Notes under the pieces: model-generated
What the model saw: only the letters and a program-made list of their open reading frames with translations
The model's database searches: none
Told to the model about the DNA's origin: nothing
Assembly: GCA_948567375.1 (NCBI GenBank)
Contig: OX419760.1
Coordinates: 21,080,001 to 21,144,000, forward strand
Reading direction: 5' to 3'
DNA from: Lunularia cruciata
Lineage: Eukaryota > Streptophyta > Marchantiopsida > Lunulariales > Lunulariaceae
Length of the DNA: 64,000 nucleotides
Made by a program: the position numbers and the translations under genes
In this document: piece by piece, positions 57,101 to 64,000 of the stretch
Layout of the letters: every line of letters begins with the position of its first letter
How positions within the stretch are numbered: the first letter of the stretch is position 1

Positions 57101-59100
57101 TTCAATGTTCTGAGGGAAATCAATCAATGTTCTGAAGGAGACAGTGCTGTCACTTTTAGTTATGTAGACAGGAAAGCAACCAGTTATTACTATGAGTTGA
57201 TTCCTTGGCACTTCTGCATTCACACTAGAATTTCACGGTTCTAAAGGCTCTTAGCTTTCCCAAGGTCGATACATCGGAGGGTGCTTTAGAATTCAACCAT
57301 ACTTCTGGTAGAAGAAGAGAGATGGAATGGGAACTAAGTTTATCAAGGGAACAAGTACAAGCTTCCATGTACCTCCTAATCAATCTTAGAAGAAAAGAAA
57401 GAAATAGTGAACACGGCAGCGCGCAATAACACATTTACAACAGACAAATCCACAAGCTCACAAGTTATGGCTACGGTTAAGGAACTTTCCCTGACTTTCT
57501 ACCAAGTCTCATAGCCAATCATGTAAAAGAGTGGAAATATCGAGACATCAGTTACCATTGATCATGTAATAAAGTGTTCAAAAATGCTCTCCGAACCAAT
57601 CGTCGATGAAAGAAAGTACTAACTTACGAACCCTTTTTATCCACCTTTTGAGTAGCGAGCATCCCCTATCACATGCTGCAAAAAGCTCCTTTAGTTCCTG
57701 CTCCAATGCTTGAGGAAAAGGAAAGAACTTTTGTCATAAGATTCACTGAGGGTCCTTGGCATATATGACAAGTCTTTCTGCTGGATACCATTTGCCGGTA
57801 TAAAGCTCCCTACGAGAATTATCCCTCATAGAGTCCATCCTTGTTCCAACTTCTCACAAGTGTAATCTTCGCCTTCTCCTCAGCACTTTAATAATAGGAT
57901 TAGTTCTAAACAAGACTCCTCGTTATGAACTGAGCATTATGGAAGAACATGATCTGTTAGGTTAAGCTTTGATTATGCTCTATATAGTATTGTGTAGATG
58001 CTTGAGAATGGACTCTCTTTGTGTTTTCAACCCCTTCTTTTATCTTATAAGCTGACAAGTACTCTGCCTTAGAAAGTGAATTTAAACCCCCCCCCCCAAA
58101 CAAAGTTAACCCCACGAGCATCACCCACAGGAAACTCAATCAAAACCTCCGCAAGCAACCCCACTAACATATCTGGTAGAAAACTGAATTGAAACCTCTA
58201 ATCAGCCCTCTAACATACTACTTTGCATTTCTTCTCTGCTATACAACAACCAAATTCTGCTTACTCAAAAACTGCAAACTCATCAAAACGAAGACACCAT
58301 CCGAGAAGTCGATAAGCCTTGGTCGTCCTTACTCTTGCCACCCTGTCTTCCCGGTGCTTACAAGTTATGAATCGGGCCGAGGGAACCATTTTGGGTAGCG
58401 AATCGGAGTGCTGTAGTACATACTCAGGGAAGTGGGCATCCACCCTCCTATCCATCTCATCTCATCCCATCCCATCCTGGCTCGAGATGAAAGAGATATA
58501 TACGAAATCCCTTTCCAATCCTGCCTTATAAGAAAAGGACGTCAAGCTACCGTAGTAGCAGTCAATCTCATGCGGCATGTGGACCCACATGCAGCATATC
58601 TGGAAGTGCAAGATTTATGGACCCAACACCGTTACGAGAGAGCCGCAAAAGAGAAATCTCGGGATTCTTGAGCAGCAAGCGGACCTGGTTGATTGATGGA
58701 AACCCCACGAGATAAGTAAAGGATAGGAGGCGAGGAAGAATATTTGGCAGCAAGGTAAGTTTAACAATTTGACTTATTGGTGAGGAATGAAGAACAAACC
58801 ACCTGGAGGGAAGTGTGAGGATGGAGCAGAATTCGCCAATGAGAATCGAGATCTGGGGAAGAGGACGCGAATAATCAACCAGAGGAAATAAATAGGAAGT
58901 GAATGCCATGCGCTATGCCATAGAGCAATAAAAGACAATAACGTTTCTATTTCCAAAATCCCCGTCTGGGCCAAGCTACTCTGTGGTGGGTGGCAAGTTA
59001 AATTTGACCAGGGACCTGTCCTGTTGCAAAGGTAGCCGAGTATATCTCACTACATAGAAATCGTGCCCTGGTAATCGCCCCGGATAACGTTAAAAAGAGT
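54101..59100. other. Intergenic sequence without a supportable gene
   Basis: Open frames on both strands are below about 115 codons, with no recognised domain, and no consistent exon chain was found. It does not match the transposon families of this window either. An 11-base C run occurs at 58087-58097 and a CATCC-type microsatellite near 58455-58483. Confidence 0.45.
58455..58483. repeat. CATCY microsatellite
   Basis: Short tandem repetition of CATCC/CATCT units (CATCTCATCTCATCCCATCC and following). Confidence 0.7.
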
Positions 59101-59116
59101 ATCAATCAGATGATGA

Positions 59117-59430
59117 TTGATGAGCTCTTTCCAACCTTCCTTCTTCCTTAAAGTTTCCATGTTTTGTGTGGCCAAAATGAAATGGCACATGATGGAGAAG
59201 CAACTCTTATCCCCCTCCCCACTCAAAGGCGAACTTCTTCTCTTCTCGGCCCTTCACCCGCAAAAGTCCAAATCGAGCGCTTCCGCTCCAGCGTATTCGT
59301 TCTCGTCTTCCGCATATTCGGAGGTTCGATCCTCATGCTCTACGCGGGAGCTCGTACTTATGTCGATGATGGAAGCATCGTGTCAGCGCTTCGTGACTTC
59401 CGCTTGTCTATCTCAAGAGTTGTGAGATAG
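59117..59430 (+). other. Overlapping open frames of uncertain status
   Basis: Two overlapping plus-strand frames (59117-59425, 102 codons, and 59164-59430, 88 codons) in a comparatively GC-rich pocket. The second has RSSVFVLVFRIFGGSILMLY, a hydrophobic stretch that could span a membrane. Neither resembles a family I know, and no splice partners were evident. They may be chance frames or an exon of an unrecognised gene. Confidence 0.2.
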
Positions 59431-59475
59431 ACCGTATTCGGAAGATTGAGTCGTGTCCTTCATCCTTTTCGTTCA

Positions 59476-59501
59476 GGATGGATGGATGGACGGATGGATG
59501 C
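59476..59501. repeat. GGAT tetranucleotide microsatellite
   Basis: GGATGGATGGATGGACGGAT followed by GGATG: six GGAT-type units with one substitution. Confidence 0.85.
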
Positions 59502-62050
59502 CAAAAGGAATATCAAACTATGCTACGTTTGCGTCTTTCAGCTCTACGTAGCGAGCGTGGACTAACTGACCCATTCACTGCGTTGGAGACGCGACCACCA
59601 TAATGATTTGGGAGCAGCAGCATCTCCAGTATTATTGGGATCAAATACGCGGAATATCGACCGGTTTATCTATAGCTAGCAATGTTTTAGAGGCTGTGAT
59701 CAAGACTCCGATTTGAGTCGGTTTAATCACTTGTTAGCAGTGCTGCCCTGACTTAGCAGCAATCTAGAGGTAAGTAAGCACTGTTTATGCCCAAGATGAT
59801 TCAACTGCCCGCTCATCTCACATTTTCGTACAAATTTTCAGGACTCGACATTCAATCATGTGGAATTCCTCAATGGATATTATAACAGCTGTGAATCTTC
59901 AGCGATTGAGGAATGCATGTGAAGTTTGTATGTATGCTCCTTGTTTGGGTTATGAATGTCATTATGCATTCAAAGTGTAGCAATCGATTAAATTGTTAGA
60001 GTTAGAATCACTGAGATCATGTATATATTCTTAATGGTTGGTTTTTACCAATACTGAGCGAAGATGTCATATGGCTTTTTCTCTTTGTTTCTATATACTT
60101 CTTTTCTTTTTTTTGCGTGAGCTCTAATAGTCAGACGAGACCCCGTCAAACTATAAATATAGAATTACCTATTCCACTCCCTTGGTAATTTCTCAAATAG
60201 TTCTTGGAGTATTATTGAAAAGACCTCACCAATACGTTATTTATTGTGGGTCCTGGCTCGTTTCGACAGTCGATTTCAGTATCTATATATCACATTTACA
60301 TATGTGACAGATCTATTTTTATATTACTTATTTAAATCCAAAAAAAAATTCCTAAGGTAAACAAATTTATTTTTAAAATGCCCAAAATCCATTAAATAAG
60401 GTTAATTTCCTATCCTTGGAAAATAGACATATCGGAAGGAAAAAAATTATTTTATTCAAACATGTTGATCAAATGGGTGTTCCGAGTTTATTTTAAATGA
60501 TAAATTTCAGTATGGTTTAATGACCTTTATATATGTATATAATCTCAAAATTGAATATAATGTACTCTACAAAATATAGACTTTTAAATAGACTTTTAAG
60601 TCTTATACAATAGTTGAGATTTCCCTGAAGCAAAGCAAAGATGAATACATTTTTCCTTCTTTTAAGAGCATATTTCTCAAAAAGCAAGGGAGAAGTTTAA
60701 GCCTAACTCAATAAGAAAATTGACACACATAACTTTATCATACTGTAATCATGTTGCAATAACAAATTTCATATTTATTGCCACCTTCACAGGTAGATAT
60801 TTATAAATATATGTATATATATTATTTAGTATAAAATATATATTAATTTATAATATAAATCATATTAATTTGAAAGTGTATTCTTACATTGATATAATCT
60901 ATCCCATGTTTGATAAAGAAATTTTAACTCTTTTAACGAGAATATTTAGTCAAACAAATTTATTATATGATTATACTTGCATCAAACTTCTTTCATACTT
61001 TAAATAAAATAAAACATTCATTATCAAATCTAACATAAGTGCAATACTTGCATCACACTTCTTTGATTCTTGAGATAAAAGAAAATATTCAAGGTTAAGT
61101 CTAACATAAGTCTTTCTATGAGTTCTTTGATATTATAATCATAATGGACCTTTCTATTTAAATTATCAAAGTCTTCATATCTTATTTTCTTAATGGAGTT
61201 GCAAACAAAATTGAACCTTATTTATGATGTACACAGTATTTTAAATTTCCAATTTGATGATATAGATCAGATATTTCCAATTTATGCTTTATTTATTTAT
61301 TTATTTTAAATAAATTTAAAAAATATCATTAATTATTTTCATGTTGACCTAATGTTTGGCTTGATGCAATCTTAAACGATTCTCATTTTTTAAATCTCAA
61401 ATATAACAAGTTTAGATTATGTAATGGAAAATGTAATAGTTTTAAATCTCAAATATAATAATTTTAGATTACATAATGGAAAATTTAATAAAAGATTCTC
61501 AAAATGAGAATTGATACATGTAAGAAATTAAAAGAAAAGAAAACTCATCAATCTATGCAAACTATGGAACTTAGTCATCTTATCCAAAGGAGCTAAAATA
61601 AGCTAAGTTTTGTTGGTATAAGAATTAGTAGTTTGTATCTAGGATATCAAATTATATAATTCATATGGTATATATATGCCATTATTGGAGTATCTAAAGA
61701 ATAAGTATCATGTAATACACTTGCCCCATTATTCATTGTACTAACTAGTGCTCTCTTATTGAAACACTCAAATAAGCATAATCTAGTCAAATTGACTTCC
61801 TCCATATTGCACAAACAACAAAAATACTTTTGTAGAGTATCATTGGAAGAAAGAACCATCACTTAGTACTAGTACTATTAGAACTTAGCACTTATAATGA
61901 TAAGCGTTAAGTTCTAATAGTTCTTTCTTATTTTCGTATTATACCATTCTTTTTTTCTTCAGAACAAATGATATTCAAACAAACGATGATTTATAATAAG
62001 CTACAAAATAGGAAAGTGAGACTCTTATGGTAAGCTCTTAACATACTTGG
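59502..62050. other. AT-rich intergenic sequence
   Basis: From about 60200 the sequence is strongly AT-rich with only one open frame above 60 codons (61647-61862, minus strand, no recognisable domain). No LTR or coding remnant was recognised. It contains the hairpin at 61875-61920. Confidence 0.45.
61875..61920. repeat. Short inverted repeat (hairpin)
   Basis: CTATTAGAACTTA (61875-61887) and its exact reverse complement TAAGTTCTAATAG (61908-61920) flank a 20-base centre that itself contains CTTAT/ATAAG. The stem is 13 bp perfect plus a partial inner stem. Confidence 0.85.
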
Positions 62051-62565
62051 TGTAATACCAAGAGCTAGCCATATGATCTAGATATGAAATTCGGTTTTGT
62101 AACATCTAGAATGATGTTATACATGATGGTCAAAATAGATTAGATAGAAGTATCACCAAAAGAGTACTTCTCCTAATAGAGCAGAAACCAAAATAGACTT
62201 GAGAACCTTAGAACCAATAGTTAGACATATGATTTAAAGGTGAGAATTGGTTAGGTAACATTTGGAAGGATGTTACACATGATGGACAAACAGATCAGAA
62301 AGAGGTATCACCAAAAGGGGACTTCTACTAATAGAGTAGGAATCGAAATATGCCTGAAATCTTTGAAGGCAATTTCGGAGGCCTAAACGGATGAATTAGG
62401 CCTCAAAAATGTGGGTTACCTATCTGTATGCTTAATCCTATGGTGGAGCTTCCTTGGAAGAGATCCTCTTTGTCTATATAATAAAGAGAAGGTGCTCCTT
62501 TGGGGCACCAAATGTTGAGTGTGTAATTTGTGTTTTCTCTCTTTTCTTGTCCTCAGAATATTACA
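62051..62565 (+). repeat. Solo LTR of family C with target duplication
   Basis: 515 bp, from TGTAATACC to GAATATTACA, flanked on both sides by CTTGG (62046-62050, 62566-62570). Related in reverse complement to the 731-bp LTRs of C2 and includes both units of the tandem segment and the TATATAATAA box at 62475-62484. About 215 bp between the blocks AATTAGGCCTC and TCCTATGGTGGAGC are missing compared with the full LTR. A matching target duplication around a single LTR is the hallmark of LTR-LTR recombination. Confidence 0.93.
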
Positions 62566-62664
62566 CTTGGCTATTATTTTATTTTTTATATACATATTTA
62601 ATATTTATCTATAAGTAAATATAAATTTAAGGTTAGAGAAACAAGAAAGTAACTACTATACTTT

Positions 62665-63239
62665 TGTAATATCATCAGCTAACAAAATAATTGTATGGGA
62701 AAATGGCCTTGTTGATATCTTTTGAGATGTTATACATGATGGTCTAAATAGATCAAATAGAAGAGTCTCCAAAAGAAGACTACCATTAATAGTGTAAAAG
62801 CCAAAAACACACCAAAAGCATCAAAGCCAATTTTGGAAGCCTAAATGAAAGAATTAGGCCTTGAAAAAGGAATTCTTACCCCCCTCTTTGATAGAAAAAG
62901 CATTGCATTCTCCCTTTCTCCCATTTCCCCTTGTTTGTCATTGAGATCATTCTAATAGTACCTCTTCCATGTTGTTTTGAGCTTCTCCAAAGAAGATTTT
63001 CTAATGATTCCCCAAAGATGAAACTTGTTTGACCAACCAAATAGGACAAGGATCAACATGTCACCAATCCATGCATCTAATCTAATAATGTATTTCATTT
63101 ACATGTCACCAATACATGTATATAATCTAAAGGTGTAGCAAGAGGATCCTCTTTGCTACATAATAATGACAAGATGCTCCTTTAGGGCATCGGAGTTTTT
63201 TTAAGAGTTTCAATCTTATGTGCTTCTTGAGCTGTTACA
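62665..63239 (+). repeat. 5' LTR of C5 (short form)
   Basis: 575 bp, from TGTAATATC to GAGCTGTTACA. It shares with the other C LTRs the GATGTTATACATGATGGTC block, GAATTAGGCCTTGA, TTGTTTGACCAACCAAATAG and GGATCCTCTTTGCTAC, but has only one copy of the duplicated segment. Confidence 0.85.
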
Positions 63240-63240
63240 A

Positions 63241-63252
63241 TAGTATCAGAGC
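63241..63252 (+). promoter_or_regulatory. Primer-binding site of C5
   Basis: TAGTATCAGAGC, one base after the LTR end, one mismatch to TGGTATCAGAGC (initiator Met tRNA type). Confidence 0.85.
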
Positions 63253-63599
63253 AAGTGCATTAATCTAAGTGAGTGGATCACACCACTTGGAGGAACACAA
63301 GCTATTGAGATTGCATAATTTTGATGATAGAAGGAGTAGTGTAGATTATGAAGTTGGGTGTTTTGGAGAGAGGATGGGATAGATCTTATTGGAGGACAAT
63401 TTCTAATACCTAATTCTTTCCTCAATTCTTTCCACATCAAGATTATGTACATCCAATGTGAGCAAGTAAGAGTGTACTTTGTTTATTATTTTGGAACAGA
63501 TTTATGGAGATATTAATAAATTTTCCAAACCTAATGATTCTACCTATTTTTATATAGAATAGAGAGTATAGAATAGATTTGATGATTTACATTATGTTA

Positions 63600-63728
63600 T
63601 GATGCAATGGATCTAAATATACCTATCCTTACCCTTTCAACGATCAAATAGAAATTTTTTATATAGTTAGTCCAAAAGTGATGTTTGGGGATTTTGTAGT
63701 TCACAATTTTTGTGAGGAGTATTATTAA
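63600..63728 (+). pseudogene. Leader ORF remnant in C5
   Basis: The frame 63636-63725 reads FNDQIEIFYIVSPKVMFGD then FVVHNFCEEYY before a TAA, clearly similar to the C2 leader ORF at 41606-41854. Just upstream, in another frame, YDAMDLNIP corresponds to YDNIDVNVP of C2, so a frameshift separates the two halves. Confidence 0.6.
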
Positions 63729-63896
63729 TGAGTGATAGCCTTTGAGGTCCCAAGGGGCGAAGCTATTTTCTTCACCCCTCCCCCCCCCCTCCCTCTCCAG
63801 TTGGTAGTCCAAATAGTCTATGCTATTTCCCAAGTGATTATATCAACCTTGTAGAAGTAAGTAGTATCTATCAAGAGTCCATAGTGTGTACAAATC

Positions 63897-64000
63897 ATGG
63901 AACTAGAATGGAAGGACATGGTGCAAGGAATATAAGGGATGTTCAATGAGTTTTGAGAGATTAAGAAGATAGTGGAGGCATTACAAAGTCAAGTACATAC
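63897..64000 (+). pseudogene. Start of C5 gag, truncated by the window
   Basis: Starts MELEWKDMVQGI, corresponding to MDPQLQELVQGM in C2. A TAA stop follows at 63933-63935, and more matching sequence (GCATTACAAAGTCAAGT, compare ATTACAAAGTCAAGTG in C2) runs to the end. Confidence 0.65.

Larger units (their letters stand above)
62665..64000 (+). mobile_element. 5' part of a family-C element (copy C5), runs off the window
   Basis: Plus-strand element: LTR 62665-63239, primer-binding site 63241-63252, leader with a decayed copy of the conserved leader frame (about 63600-63728), and gag start at 63897. The gag frame meets TAA at 63933 after 12 codons. Pol, if present, lies beyond the window. The LTR is of the short form, as in C1. 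Confidence 0.85.

Noticed and set aside
59318-59330. GGTTCGATCC as the T-loop of a tRNA gene
   Set aside because: The neighbouring sequence does not supply acceptor, D or anticodon stems.

Overview
The window looks like nuclear DNA of a land plant. It carries one intron-rich, single-copy housekeeping gene (15 exons, GT-AG introns of about 105 to 573 bp) in a landscape dominated by decayed Ty3/gypsy LTR retrotransposons, several with a C-terminal chromodomain. The short introns and gypsy-rich surroundings resemble a bryophyte, but that is inference and the species cannot be fixed from the sequence alone.

Layout. 1-4.4 kb: unassigned sequence with one LTR-like fragment. 4.4-6.5 kb: a mosaic of broken pieces (gag of family F, an LTR plus pol tail of family C, gag/protease of family B). 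6.55-11.64 kb: B1, a plus-strand gypsy element with two LTRs but no matching target duplication. 11.64-17.4 kb: E, a minus-strand gypsy relic cut off inside integrase. 18.65-46.1 kb: A, a minus-strand gypsy element of about 9.3 kb split by two insertions: B2 (23947-29255, target duplication CCAAA) and C2 (30034-42904, target duplication AAAGC). C2 is itself interrupted in its protease by C3, a member of the same family (33966-40240, target duplication TTAGG). The insertion order is therefore readable from the sequence. 46.1-46.9 kb: more A-type LTR fragments. 47.955-53.447 kb: the complete SAS10/UTP3 gene (689 codons), the only intact cellular gene I can support. 53.4-62 kb: intergenic sequence, increasingly AT-rich. 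62051-62565: a solo family-C LTR with target duplication CTTGG. 62665-end: the 5' LTR, primer-binding site, leader and gag start of another family-C element that runs off the window.

All retroelement reading frames are broken by stops and frameshifts, so the transposons are annotated as pseudogenes. The most notable signals are dense heat-shock-element-like arrays just upstream of a TATA box in every family-B LTR, a short conserved leader ORF upstream of gag in family C, stop codons shared between B copies, and an exon 7 of the SAS10 gene that begins with a perfect splice-donor sequence. I see no bacterial-type system, CRISPR array, tRNA or rRNA.
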